From Arthrobacter globiformis NBRC 12137 (GTDB taxonomy: Bacteria; Actinomycetota; Actinomycetes; Actinomycetales; Micrococcaceae): a stretch of 64,000 bases of DNA. The notes beneath the pieces are model-generated. The model was not told the origin of the DNA. It worked only from the letters and a program-made list of their open reading frames with translations, and searched no databases. The DNA is taken from positions 124,001-188,000 of the forward strand of contig NZ_BAEG01000037.1 of the NCBI RefSeq assembly GCF_000238915.1, in the 5' to 3' direction. A program made the translations under genes and the position numbers. Numbering within the stretch: the stretch's first letter is position 1; each line of letters starts with the position of its first letter. Positions 41,188 to 50,350 of the stretch are shown piece after piece.

Positions 41188-41733
41188 CTGCAGTTGAGCG
41201 GGCGGGTCTTTACCCTTTCGGTGATTGGACGTGTTTGTTGCAGCCGAGCGGGTTGCTGGTGCCGTATATGCCCGTCGCCGTCGTTGGCATGCCCGGGGCA
41301 GACGCCAGCGAGGAAACCGGCCTGTTCCAGGTAGTGGCGATCCAGCCAGGGACATCCAGGCCGGGTTTGTAAGGCCGCGGTGTGCCGTCCTGGCCGCCAC
41401 CTGTGGAGGCCATTGAGCCGCAAACCGATGTTGGCGACGTACCGGCTCGCGGGCGGGATAAGGTTAAGAGGCTCACCGCATTTGGGGGTGTAGCCAGGGC
41501 CTGACTCCGCCGGCTTCGAGTAGTGACGGGCCATGTAGTTGGCAAGCTTCTGGAAGCCGAGGGCAGAGCCGCGGAGGAGTTCGAGCCTGGGCGCTCGAAG
41601 CCAGCATAAGAATGGCCGCAGCCATTGTTCCCAAACGTTTGGCCGAAGAAGCTCAGGAACACGCCATTGAGAGGCCATGACCTTGCGGATGGCCCAAACC
41701 TGGCAGAGTTCGGTCCCGGATTTGCAGCATGGC
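41188..41733. other. 545-bp gap with no assigned gene
   Basis: The minus strand is open over most of this stretch (41207-41678) and gives plausible-looking peptide such as KCGEPLNLIPPASRYVANIG, but there is no ribosome site, no family I recognise, and the frame runs into the LysR gene. It may be a remnant of an unknown gene. Confidence 0.4.
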
Positions 41734-42732
41734 TTAGCTAATCCCAGGGTTGCCCAGTGTGCCGCGAATCCGCAGCGCTCCGGGTATCCGGCTGAGTGTA
41801 TCCGTTGGTTCGTGGCCGTTGATGAGGTCGAGCAGAATTTCTGCTGCTTTGGCGCCCATTTGGGCGAGTGGTGGGGCGAACGTGGTGATGCCGGGTCCCC
41901 AGATTTCGAACCAGTCCGGGTCGCCGTAGCCGGCGAGGGAGAGGTCGTCGGGGACTCGGATTCCTGCTTCGCGTGTGGTTTTGAGTACGCCCATGACGAG
42001 TCGGCTGCTGAGTGGCAGGAGGGCTTGGGGCGGGTCGGGCAGAAGGGTTTGCATGGCGCTGGCGCCGCCTTCTGCGGAGAAGTCGGAGAAGACGATGCGG
42101 AGGCGTTTACCGGTGGCCGCGTTTTCGCTGAAGCCGGCCTGTTCTGTGGCGGCTTTGAATCCTGCGAGCCGGTCCCGGCTGGTGCTGTAGGTGTCCGGGC
42201 CGACGATGGCGGCGATGTCCGTGTATCCGGCGGCGATAACCAGTTCAGTGAGTTCTTTCACGCCGGCGTAGTCGTCGCTCACGACGGCGGGGACGTTCCT
42301 CCCGCTGTAGCGGTTGAGTTCGACGACCGGGACCGGGGATGTGGCCGCGGTGCTTGGTCCGGAGGGTACGTGGACGATGCCGTCGACGCGGCGTGCCGCC
42401 ATCTCCTGCAGGGCTTCCTGATCGCGTCCGGGGTGGTTGCCGGTGGTTGCGACGAAGAGGTGGTGGCCGGCTGCGCGGAGTACTTCCTGGAGGACTTCGG
42501 CGCTGGCGGTGTAGAACTCGTTGGTCATGTCGGGAACGATGAGCCCGACGCTTCGGGTGCGGCGTTCCCGCAGTGCCCGGGCCGTGGCGTCGGCGGTGTA
42601 GCCGAGTTCCCGTGCCGCTTCCAGGACGCGGGCCCGGGCGTCACCGCCCACGGGTCCTTTCCCGCTGAGGGCGCGGGATGCTGTGCCGTACCCGACCCCG
42701 GCGGCACGGGCGACGTCCGTGAGTTTGACCAT
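41734..42732 (-). CDS. LacI family transcriptional regulator
   Basis: 332 residues. The DNA-binding part is VKLTDVARAAGVGYGTASRA (with the hinge helix near residue 50, DATARALRERRT), then the periplasmic-binding-like domain starting SVGLIVPDMTNEFY. The start at ATG 42732 has AGGAT seven bases upstream; an ATG three codons earlier touches it. The hinge lacks the usual Leu-Ala pair in exact form but has ARALRE. It ends the lyase-DASS-LacI operon, and two TGGATTCGAATCCA palindromes with a central CpG, typical of LacI operators, stand upstream of the first gene. It is the natural candidate to bind them. Confidence 0.92.
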   Translation of the reverse strand: MVKLTDVARAAGVGYGTASRALSGKGPVGGDARARVLEAARELGYTADATARALRERRTRSVGLIVPDMTNEFYTASAEVLQEVLRAAGHHLFVATTGNHPGRDQEALQEMAARRVDGIVHVPSGPSTAATSPVPVVELNRYSGRNVPAVVSDDYAGVKELTELVIAAGYTDIAAIVGPDTYSTSRDRLAGFKAATEQAGFSENAATGKRLRIVFSDFSAEGGASAMQTLLPDPPQALLPLSSRLVMGVLKTTREAGIRVPDDLSLAGYGDPDWFEIWGPGITTFAPPLAQMGAKAAEILLDLINGHEPTDTLSRIPGALRIRGTLGNPGIS

Positions 42733-42769
42733 GGGGTCCATCCTATTGGCGGGGTCGGGTACGGGCAGG

Positions 42770-44302
42770 CTAGGGCAGGGAAAGGCCGATGGCGCTGCCG
42801 ATGCCGATGACGGTGAGGAGGATCAGTGGAATGGTGACGAGGTCGGCCACGACGCCGGTCTTGATCATGCGCAGCATCGGCACGTAGCCGGAGCCGTAGA
42901 CGATGGCGTTCGGGGGAGTGGAGACGGGGAGCATGGCGCCGGCGTTCCCGCCGAAGATCGCTGCCATCGCGGGAATCAGCGGATCGACGCCGATCGCCAG
43001 GGCAATGGGGATGATAATCGGGACCACGATCCCGACGCTGGCAGTGTTGCTGGTGGTTTCCGAGATCACCATGCCGAGGATCACTGCGACGAGGCAGAGC
43101 AGCAGGACGCTGTTGACGCCAGTGACATCGGCGACGGCGGTGCCGATGGTTTCGGCGAGGCCGGTGGCTTTCATCATCGCCCCGACCGTGAGCCCGACGC
43201 CGACGAGGATGACGGTGCCCCAGTCAATCTTGGCCGCTTCGCTCCATTCGAGCGTGGGTGTCTTCTTTTCGGTAGGAATCAGGAACAGCAGCCCGGCCAG
43301 CAGGACCACGACCGATCCCTCGTTCAGGTGCGAGGCGATCACGTCCAGGACGGGGTTGGTTATGTTGAAGGTCGTGACGACGGCGGGGAAGGTCCACAGC
43401 GCGACGGTCAGAGCGAAGACGAGCGCCACGATCTTTTCCCCGCGCGTCATGGGGCCAAGCTCGGCATACTGCCGCCGGAACGACGCCGTCCCGTTGGGGA
43501 TGTGATGGGTTTCCGGCTTGTTCATGAGCACCAGGGCGATGAACATGAGCGTGCCGAGGCCCAGGACGTAGGGTCCGGAGATGGAGACCCAGTCGAACAG
43601 GGGGATCTGGTACCCGGTCATCTGCTCCACGGTGCCGCGGCCAATGACGTTGGCGATTCCGGTGACCGGGGTGAGGACGGAGCCGACGCCCGAACCGTAG
43701 GCGATGGCCAGCATTAGCATGCAGGAGAAGCGGGTCTGGTAGCTTTTGCGGCCGCTGGCGGGGTCGTGGATAAGGTCGCCAACGGTACGGACGACGCCGA
43801 TGCCAATGGGCAGCAGCATGGCTGCGGTTGCGGAGGCGGAGACCAGCATGGCGAGCAGGGTCGCCACGATCATGAAGGCAAATGCGGTCAGGTGGGTACT
43901 GTCACCGACCCTAGGCAGGGACAGGACGCGGAGCGCGAACCTGCGGTCCAGGCCGTGCACTGTCATGGCCCGGGCGAGGATGAAGGCGCCGATGACCAGG
44001 AACACGGTGGGGGACCCGAAAGCGGAGTACACCTCCGAAGGTGAGCCGACGCCGAGGATCACCAGCAGCGCTATGCCGATCAGGGCGGTGGCGGGAATGG
44101 GAATGGTCTCGGTGATCCAGAACAGGACGATGAAACTCAGGACCCCGAGCATCGCGCGCTGCTCCCACGGCAGGTCCTGGGGCAGGAAGAGGGCGAGGGC
44201 CATCAGCGGCAGTGCGGCGAAGAGCCCGGCGCGTGCGCGGAGGTAATCGAAGCGGCTGGCCTCTCCGACGTCGTTGTGGGTAGTGACTTCTGTTGCGCTC
44301 AT
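42770..44302 (-). CDS. DASS (SLC13) family anion/dicarboxylate transporter
   Basis: 510 residues with 11-13 membrane segments. DASS motifs are LFWITETIPIPATALIG near residue 60, the second SNT motif in ETTSNTASVGIVVP near 415, and AMLPVSTPPNAIVYGSG near 455. The first SNT motif, usually SNTATTAM, reads SASATAAML, so one sodium-site residue is replaced. These carriers import succinate, malate, citrate or related anions with sodium. The gene overlaps the lyase stop by 4 bp and is followed by the LacI gene 37 bp later, forming an uptake and cleavage operon. Confidence 0.9.
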   Translation of the reverse strand: MSATEVTTHNDVGEASRFDYLRARAGLFAALPLMALALFLPQDLPWEQRAMLGVLSFIVLFWITETIPIPATALIGIALLVILGVGSPSEVYSAFGSPTVFLVIGAFILARAMTVHGLDRRFALRVLSLPRVGDSTHLTAFAFMIVATLLAMLVSASATAAMLLPIGIGVVRTVGDLIHDPASGRKSYQTRFSCMLMLAIAYGSGVGSVLTPVTGIANVIGRGTVEQMTGYQIPLFDWVSISGPYVLGLGTLMFIALVLMNKPETHHIPNGTASFRRQYAELGPMTRGEKIVALVFALTVALWTFPAVVTTFNITNPVLDVIASHLNEGSVVVLLAGLLFLIPTEKKTPTLEWSEAAKIDWGTVILVGVGLTVGAMMKATGLAETIGTAVADVTGVNSVLLLCLVAVILGMVISETTSNTASVGIVVPIIIPIALAIGVDPLIPAMAAIFGGNAGAMLPVSTPPNAIVYGSGYVPMLRMIKTGVVADLVTIPLILLTVIGIGSAIGLSLP

Positions 44303-45690
44303 GCGGGGACTCCTTCGGCTCCGCTGGGGGCTGGTGCCAGTTCATTGATAGGAGGGCAGGCAGCCTGGAGAGGGGTACGTGAGTGCCAGATGCTGACTGC
44401 AGTCTTGCAGATGGATTCCGCCTCGCCCAGGTAGTAGGCAGCCTGCACGAGCGATTCGGGCAGCAGGTCCGCCATGCCCTGCTCGGCAGCGACGGCGCGC
44501 AGGGCATCGGCGAGCACGGTGCCCGTTTCGCGGGCACGGGTGGATGCGGCGTACAGGAGGTCGTGGGCTTCTTCGCGTCCCACCTTGTCCGCGAGCTGGA
44601 TCATCTGGGCTTCGGCCAGGACGAGCCCGCCGTCCAGTTCCATGTTCCGGTGCATCCGTTCGGCATCGACGCGCATACCGTCAACGATGACCAAGGTCTC
44701 CCGCAGGGCGCTGCCGGCCAGGGAGGCGAGCTGCGGGATGACCTGCCACTCGATCTGCCATTCACCGGCGCTGCGTTCGTGGCCTGCCTCCTGGATCCGG
44801 GCGAGCGACGAGGCCAGTGCCCCCGCCGTGCCGGACAGCCCGATGATCAGTTCCGAGGAGATTGGATTGACCTTCTGGGGCATCGTCGATGACGCGCCCC
44901 GGTGCGGGGAATACGGCTCGAAGACTTCACCGATTTCTGTGCGGGACAGGTCCACGATGTTGCGGGCAAACTTCGCGCAGGACGCAGTAATGGTCACGCA
45001 CAACCAGCCGAATTCGGCCAGGCTGTCGCGTTCAACATGCCACGGAACGTCGGTGCCCTCAAGGCCAAGAAGCTCTGCGACCCGGGCGCGCAGGACTGCT
45101 GACTGGGACCCGTAGGCGGCTGAGGTACCGCCGGCGCCGAACATGGAAATGCCAGCGATGCGGGGGAGTGCCTGGGCAATGCGCTCCCGCTGCCGCGTGA
45201 ACTGGCTCAGCATGGTCGCCAGCGTGGCGCCGAAGGTTGTTGGTACAGCCTGCTGGGCATGGGTGCGGCCTGCCATGATGGTGTCGCTGTGGGCCAGGAC
45301 CTGCTCGGCAAGGCGGTCGCCCAGCCGCTCGAGGTCCTCATCCAGGAACTTCAGGGACCGCTGCAACTGAAGGGCGAGGCCGGTGTCCATGATGTCCTGC
45401 GTGGTTGCCCCGTAGTGCACCCGGCCGTTGGCACCTTCCGGAAGCGCTGCCGCGATCTCACGGACCACCCCCAGGATCGGGTACCCCACATTCCGCGCCG
45501 AGGACCAGAGCCGGTCCAGGTCAATGTTTGCCGGGACCGCAGCCTTGGCGATCGCCTGGGCATCCTCACGGGAAATGATGCCCAGTTCCGCCTGAGCCAG
45601 AGCAAGCGCCCGTTCCGCCGCCAGCCAAGACTCGACAGCCTCAGTCGGAGAGAACAGCTCTGCCTGTCGGTCATCACCGACAAGATGCAT
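44299..45690 (-). CDS. Fumarase/aspartase superfamily lyase (adenylosuccinate lyase or PcaB-like)
   Basis: 463 residues from ATG 45690. The superfamily signature SSTMPQKVNPISSE lies in the middle, with GRTHAQQAVPTTFG and the catalytic-loop HYGATTQDIMDT before it. All three conserved regions are intact. Similarity is to adenylosuccinate lyase-like and carboxymuconate cycloisomerase-like members. Beta-elimination releasing fumarate from a succinyl-amine or related compound is the usual chemistry. With a DASS anion carrier it suggests uptake and cleavage of a dicarboxylate conjugate such as an aspartate- or iminodisuccinate-type compound. No good ribosome site precedes 45690; in-frame codons reach 45858 but cross both operators. 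Confidence 0.85.
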   Translation of the reverse strand: MHLVGDDRQAELFSPTEAVESWLAAERALALAQAELGIISREDAQAIAKAAVPANIDLDRLWSSARNVGYPILGVVREIAAALPEGANGRVHYGATTQDIMDTGLALQLQRSLKFLDEDLERLGDRLAEQVLAHSDTIMAGRTHAQQAVPTTFGATLATMLSQFTRQRERIAQALPRIAGISMFGAGGTSAAYGSQSAVLRARVAELLGLEGTDVPWHVERDSLAEFGWLCVTITASCAKFARNIVDLSRTEIGEVFEPYSPHRGASSTMPQKVNPISSELIIGLSGTAGALASSLARIQEAGHERSAGEWQIEWQVIPQLASLAGSALRETLVIVDGMRVDAERMHRNMELDGGLVLAEAQMIQLADKVGREEAHDLLYAASTRARETGTVLADALRAVAAEQGMADLLPESLVQAAYYLGEAESICKTAVSIWHSRTPLQAACPPINELAPAPSGAEGVPA

Positions 45691-45750
45691 GAGGAGGGAG
45701 AAAGGAGTGGAGGTCAACGTTGGCCTGCCTTCGGTTGAGTCGTCGCATTG

Positions 45751-45766
45751 GTGGATTCGAATCCAC
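45751..45766 (-). promoter_or_regulatory. LacI-type operator palindrome GTGGATTCGAATCCAC
   Basis: Perfect 16-bp palindrome with a central CpG, 61 bp upstream of the chosen lyase start. A second copy lies at 45798-45813, with centres 47 bp apart, a spacing that would allow one repressor tetramer to hold both. Confidence 0.7.
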
Positions 45767-45797
45767 TCAGAAGCGGCTTCAAGTAGCTGGGTAAAAA

Positions 45798-45813
45798 GTG
45801 GATTCGAATCCAT
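45798..45813 (-). promoter_or_regulatory. Second LacI-type operator GTGGATTCGAATCCAT
   Basis: Carries the same 14-bp core TGGATTCGAATCCA as the copy at 45751-45766. Both sit in the non-coding leader if the lyase starts at 45690, which argues against the longer reading frame to 45858. Confidence 0.7.
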
Positions 45814-45858
45814 TTCAACAGACGACACCAATGTTGTCAAGGTCACATTTCGAGCCAT

Positions 45859-46219
45859 GGTCGAGTCCGCGCCTCTATCGCCCCTGCCACCAGTCGGCGG
45901 GATGCCACATTGCCGCGCAACGGCGTGGCGCTACTTCGGAGCGCGACGCCCTGAAAAGTTGCTAGCATTCGCAGGCCGGAAAAGCATGTAATCGTCGAGA
46001 TCAGCATGCCCCGGGAACCGCCGACTAAGCTTTTGGTGAGGGCTTCTCTCGCCTAACGACGACCCGGGCGAAACGCCGAAACTTGCGATTCTGTCGACCT
46101 TGCTAGGCACGGACAGACTCTCAGCGAAAAGTGAAACAATGGCGATGCTGCTTGCAGGCGGGAGTGTCTAACGAGAGGGCGTGCTGCGAGCAACGATGAA
46201 CGGCGGGGCCGCGGACTGA
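45859..46219. other. Gap without a recognised gene
   Basis: No start, ribosome site or family motif is found. The right part is the scrambled end of the serine recombinase remnant. Confidence 0.4.
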
Positions 46220-46788
46220 CCCCGGATCGGCCAGCGCGCTGGGACGACCTTTTCCCGGCTGGTCCGTAACCGCGGGCCAGGACGGATTTCGGAACGCCGC
46301 CTGCGGCCCTTTGCTTCAACTCGGCTGCCCGTTCCGGCGTGAGAGTCTTCTTCCGCACTTTGTAGGCGCCGAGCTGCTTGGCCAGGGCGATGCCTTCGCG
46401 CTGTCGCTCCCTGATGAGGGCCCGTTCGAATTCAGCGAATGCCCCTGACCGAGAGCATTAGGTTCGCCATAGGGGAGTCCTCGGCAGTAAAGAGCAGGTG
46501 CTCCTTGACGAACTACACCCGCACGCCCTTGCGGGTGAGACGTTGAACCAGGGCGCGCAGGTCATCGAGGTTCCGCGCGAGCCGGTCCATGCCGTGCACC
46601 ACGACCGTATCGTCGTCGCGGGCGAACCGTAGCAATTCGGTCAGTTGCGGTCTGTCGGTGTCCCTGCCGGACGCCTTGTCCGTGAAGCCCCGATCCAGAA
46701 CCAGCCCGTCGAGCTGGCGCTGCCCCTTCTGGTCCAGCGTACTCACCCGCACATATCCAATCCGCTGACCAGCCACCGCTGCCGCCAA
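46220..46788 (-). pseudogene. Serine recombinase (resolvase/invertase), broken
   Basis: From 46788 the minus strand reads RIGYVRVSTLDQKGQRQLDG with the catalytic Ser, then DRPQLTELL, VVVHGMDRLARNLDDLRAL and KGVRV, ending at a TAG (46513). The homology goes on beyond the stop: FVKEHLLFTAEDSPMANLML, a frameshift near 46440-46452, then EFERALIRERQREGIALAKQ, TLTPERAAELKQRAAGG and VLARGYG. At least one nonsense codon and one frameshift disable it, and its C-terminal helix-turn-helix is scrambled. It is a decayed resolvase of a transposon. A homologous fragment lies at 50605-50765 in the same orientation. Confidence 0.87.
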
Positions 46789-46927
46789 CCCTCTTACATG
46801 TGAAGTTGAGTTTTAGGGCCTTCCTAGACGAACGTCAAGAGGCACAAGGTCTGGGGCGTCAGGTTGGGGTGCAGTTCCAGCTGACGTGCGACAAGTTCCG
46901 GCGGCCCATAGGTGAAGGTTCTTGCGG

Positions 46928-47530
46928 TCAGCGGGGCAGGAGCAGGCGGATCTGGGTCCTGATGTCCTGCACAAGGTCCTCGATGCGAAGAGCGGGATTC
47001 GCACTCGCTGCCATGCTGAGGAACATGACGGCTGAGACGATGCGTGCGGTTGTTGCTGCATCATCGGGACTGAGAAGTTCATCGCGGCCCAGGACGGCAG
47101 CGATGGCTCCCTCGGTCTGCGCGACGATGGAAAGGGCTTCGCTGTGGTGTTGCTCCGTCGGGTCCCCGAAGACCATCTCCCGCAGGTAGGTGCGCCCATT
47201 CTCGACCTGGACTCGGTTGCACTCCACGATCGGCCGCACGATGGCCATCAGCGCTTCGAGTGCATCCGGGATAGTTTCAGCATTGGCCCGGCCCCGCTCG
47301 AGCGCTTCGGCGTAGTGCGCGTTCTGCACGAGCAGGAGGAGTTCTCCCTTGGTCCTTGCGTAAAGGAATAGGGTTCCGGTGCCGATGTCGGCCTTATCAG
47401 CGATTTGCTGGGTTGTGACCTCCTCGATTCCGTGTTCCGCGAACAGCTCACTGGCGGCGGCAGTGATGCGCTCAAGCTTCTGCTGCTTGTTCCGCTCGCG
47501 TCGTCCGAGCGGCTGAGATGCGACGGGCAT
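46928..47530 (-). CDS. TetR family transcriptional regulator
   Basis: 200 residues. The helix-turn-helix covers about residues 16-62: ITAAASELFAEHGIEEVTTQ, ADKADIGTGTLFLYARTKGELL with the FLYA-T-K-EL variant of the YHF motif. The C-terminal domain is helical. ATG 47530 has AAAGGA at a good distance; codons upstream to 47584 are in frame but lack a site. It is downstream of the hydrolase and oxidoreductase genes on the same strand, separated by about 250 bp, and is the likely repressor of that pair. Confidence 0.9.
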   Translation of the reverse strand: MPVASQPLGRRERNKQQKLERITAAASELFAEHGIEEVTTQQIADKADIGTGTLFLYARTKGELLLLVQNAHYAEALERGRANAETIPDALEALMAIVRPIVECNRVQVENGRTYLREMVFGDPTEQHHSEALSIVAQTEGAIAAVLGRDELLSPDDAATTARIVSAVMFLSMAASANPALRIEDLVQDIRTQIRLLLPR

Positions 47531-47777
47531 GGAGGTTCCTTTGAACGTAACCTGACTGGACTCAGTTATGAGTGTAACGACCACGGAGTGCCGGGGACGA
47601 GTTGCTTTGTGACGAACCTGCGGAAGGGAGTGCGGGCCTTTTTAGTGGTCCATACGGTTTTGGCGCGAGGGGTCGGTGCGCATCTGCAGCAGGATGGAGG
47701 AAGTGGGTGTTTTTCGCATCCGGTTGCGAGGGTGACGTGAGGCGCCCATTGTGCCTCGTGGTCTCGAGCGGTGATGC

Positions 47778-48644
47778 TCAGTTGGCGAGGAATTCGACGG
47801 CGGTGGGGGCGAATGTGGCGTGGTATTGGAAGATGGCGCCGTGGCCGGAGTCTGGGTAGATGATCAGTTCGGATCCCTTGATGCGTCGGTGCAGATCTTC
47901 GGAGAGGACGGATGGCACCATGCGGTCGTTGTCGCCGTTGGCGATGAGGGTGGGGTGTGTGAGCGTGGACAGGTTTGACGGGGCGGAGCGGCCGAACGCC
48001 TGGATTGCCTTCAGCTGAGTTTGGAATGCACGTGTGCGAATCGGCTGGTCGCGGTTGACGGTGCGTTCCTGGAGGCGTTTGATGAACGCTTTCGCGGCTG
48101 GCTTGCCGGTGGTGTTGCGGTTGAAGAACAGGAATTCCTTGGGATCGGACCCTGTCAGGGTTGCCCGGAGGATGTCCCGGTAGGTGGTTCCGACCACCTT
48201 GTCCATATCCTTTCCTCCCCTCGGGCCGGTCCCGGTGAGCACGAGCTTGCGGACAAGGTCGGGATGCTTGAGGGTCAGGTCCTGGGCGATCATGCCGCCC
48301 AGGGAGAAGGAGAAGACGTCGATCCTGTCGATCCCGAGGGCCTTGATGAAGGTGTAGGCGTCGTCGGCCATTGCCTCGATGGTGTCGGGAACCTGTCCGG
48401 TGGAAGCGCCGACCCCCGGCTGGTCGAAGGTGATGACGTGGCGGCTCTTCGCCATGGGGTCGATGATGCCGGGATCCCAGTTATCCAATGTGGCGGCGAG
48501 GTGCACGAAGAACATGACGGGGATGCCGCCCTTGGGCCCCAACTCGCGGTATGCGTAGGTGACACCTTCGACGGTGATAGTGCTGGTGGGTGCCTTCGCG
48601 TAGGAGGTGACGACGGAATGGAGCGGCGTGCCGGTGTTGTCCAT
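47778..48644 (-). CDS. Alpha/beta hydrolase
   Basis: 288 residues of the alpha/beta hydrolase fold. The nucleophile elbow is FSFSLGGMIAQ near residue 120, where the first Gly of GxSxG is Ser; the acid is in NGDNDRMVP near 243, and the histidine in DSGHGAIFQYH near 270. The oxyanion region reads VHLAATLDNWD. No signal peptide is visible. AGGAG precedes the ATG. It follows the quinone-oxidoreductase gene by 50 bp in one operon. Haloperoxidase-like or esterase activity is possible; the substrate is unknown. Confidence 0.88.
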   Translation of the reverse strand: MDNTGTPLHSVVTSYAKAPTSTITVEGVTYAYRELGPKGGIPVMFFVHLAATLDNWDPGIIDPMAKSRHVITFDQPGVGASTGQVPDTIEAMADDAYTFIKALGIDRIDVFSFSLGGMIAQDLTLKHPDLVRKLVLTGTGPRGGKDMDKVVGTTYRDILRATLTGSDPKEFLFFNRNTTGKPAAKAFIKRLQERTVNRDQPIRTRAFQTQLKAIQAFGRSAPSNLSTLTHPTLIANGDNDRMVPSVLSEDLHRRIKGSELIIYPDSGHGAIFQYHATFAPTAVEFLAN

Positions 48645-48694
48645 GACGGTTAGTTCTCCTGGGTAGTCTGCGAGGTGGAAAGGCTGGGAGCGGG

Positions 48695-49693
48695 TTACTC
48701 GGTGAGGCTGAGCACTGCTTTGCCGCGGATGCCGCCCGCGGCAACGGACTCCAGCGCCTCTGGGGTCTGGTCGAAGCTGAAGACCCTGCCCACGACTGGG
48801 TGCAGCACACCGTCGTCGACCAGAGCGCTGATCTGGCGCAGCTGGTCCCCGCTGGCGCGCATGAAGAGGAACTCATAGCTGACGCCGAGCTTCCTGGCCT
48901 GCCGCCGAATCTTGCTGCTGAGGGCGGAGATCGCCAGGCGCAGCACAGGACTCAGGCCGGCTTTGCGAGCGAAGACCGGATCCGGCGGGCCGGAGATCCC
49001 GATAGCCTTGCCCCCGGGCTTTAGAACGCGCAGTGACTTCTCGAGGTTCTCCCCGCCGAGGCTGTCGAGCACCAGGTCGTAGCCGCTGAGGAGTAACTCA
49101 AAGTCCTGGGTTCGATAGTCGATCACGATGTCCGCCCCGAGGTCGCGCACCAAGCCGGCATTGGCGCTGCTCGCCGTGGTCGCAACAGTCGCGCCGAGGT
49201 GCTTAGCGAGCTGGATGGCAATTGAGCCGACTCCGCCGGCGCCGGCGTGAATGAGAACCTTGTGCCCGGGTCGGACGTGGCCCTGCTCGACGAGGGCCTG
49301 CCATGCCGTCAGCGCCACCAGCGGCAGCGAGCCCGCCTCCTCCATGCTGGCCGATGCGGGCTTCAGCGCAAGGTCTTCCTCCGCGACGGCGATGCGCTCG
49401 GCGAAAGTGCCGATGCGGTCCTTGTCGGGGCGGCCGTAGACCTCATCGCCGGGCTTGAACCCATGCACCTTTGCCCCGACCTGCAGGACGGTGCCGGCAA
49501 CGTCGTTGCCGAGGATCAGCTGCAGTTTGTAGGGGAGGATCTGCTTGAACTCGCCCAGCCGGATCTTCTCGTCCAGCTGGTTCAGGCCCGCTGCCTGCAC
49601 CTGCACGAGGACATCGCGGTCCCCGACGATCGGCTCGGGGACGTCCGCCTCGCGCAGCGGCTCCCTGTACTTGGTGACTACGAACGCTCGCAT
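48695..49693 (-). CDS. NADPH-dependent quinone oxidoreductase / medium-chain dehydrogenase
   Basis: 332 residues of the medium-chain dehydrogenase superfamily, quinone oxidoreductase branch. The N-terminal MRAFVVTKYREPLREADVPE leads to the catalytic domain; the coenzyme loop is HAGAGGVGSIAIQLAKHLGA near residue 150. The catalytic and structural zinc cysteines of alcohol dehydrogenases are absent, so it should be zinc-free and use NADPH to reduce quinones or enones. ATG 49693 has AAGGAG upstream; the frame extends to 49837 without a site. It is the first gene of an operon with the hydrolase, suggesting detoxification under the TetR regulator. Confidence 0.9.
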   Translation of the reverse strand: MRAFVVTKYREPLREADVPEPIVGDRDVLVQVQAAGLNQLDEKIRLGEFKQILPYKLQLILGNDVAGTVLQVGAKVHGFKPGDEVYGRPDKDRIGTFAERIAVAEEDLALKPASASMEEAGSLPLVALTAWQALVEQGHVRPGHKVLIHAGAGGVGSIAIQLAKHLGATVATTASSANAGLVRDLGADIVIDYRTQDFELLLSGYDLVLDSLGGENLEKSLRVLKPGGKAIGISGPPDPVFARKAGLSPVLRLAISALSSKIRRQARKLGVSYEFLFMRASGDQLRQISALVDDGVLHPVVGRVFSFDQTPEALESVAAGGIRGKAVLSLTE

Positions 49694-50038
49694 GCCGTGA
49701 TGCTCCTTCTGGGGGTGGTGGTTGGTGGGTGCCGCCATGGGTGCAGCGAGATGCCGGGGCACCATCCTGCCGCGCCGGGCACGTGTGTCAGTACGGGCAG
49801 CGCTTAGACTGGCGGGCCCAATGATGATCATAATCAATTATGACTGAACTCAGATATTTGTCAAAAGGGAGCCTGATTGCTGGGGTAGGGAGAGCCGCGG
49901 ACCGCTCGTACTGCGTATGAGACGGAATGTTCGTGGTCCTTCGTTGTTCACAGTCGCCCATGCCGGTTTGAATGATCCGGGCTTGGGAAGCGCCGTGGGC
50001 AGGTGAGTGGTTTCTTGTGACCATGGCGCCAAGCGTTT
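49694..50038. other. Promoter region of the oxidoreductase operon and spacer
   Basis: About 345 bp with no gene. AT-rich DNA at 49820-49865 (AATGATGATCATAATCAATTATGA) is the most likely promoter or operator; TGATCA and ATAATCAATTAT are partly palindromic and could be a TetR site. Confidence 0.4.
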
Positions 50039-50350
50039 CTAAGCGGTCTTGGCGGCCGGCTGGGGGTGCAGAGCCTCGATGGGGGCGCTGAGTCCGGCCT
50101 TGAGCTGCGCAGATGTCTCGTCGGCCAGGACCTCGTACTCGCCGGCTTCGACGGCATCCAGCACTGTGCGTACGAGATCGGCCGGGTCCATCTTGGGATT
50201 GGTGGCATTCTCAGCCATCGCCGTGTCGACGTACCCCACGTGGACGCCCACCACATGGACGCCTTCGGGGGCGACTTCCAGGCGCAGTGAGTTGGTCGCC
50301 GACCAGAGGGCGGCCTTGGTGGCGCTGTAAATGCCGCCGACGCCTTTCAC
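50039..50350 (-). pseudogene. SDR C-terminal fragment
   Basis: About 100 codons from GGIYSATKAALWSATNSLRL, holding the Y-x3-K catalytic pair, through VVGVHVGYVDTAMAE to the C-terminus. The N-terminal half with the cofactor loop and catalytic Ser is missing, and upstream DNA does not continue it. It is therefore a truncated gene without function as a dehydrogenase. It lies just before the second recombinase remnant, which suggests loss at a mobile-element boundary. Confidence 0.82.

Noticed and set aside
41130..41678. Minus-strand ORF of 182 codons in the gap after the LysR gene
   Set aside because: No recognisable family or ribosome site and it runs into the LysR gene. Mentioned as a possible remnant only.
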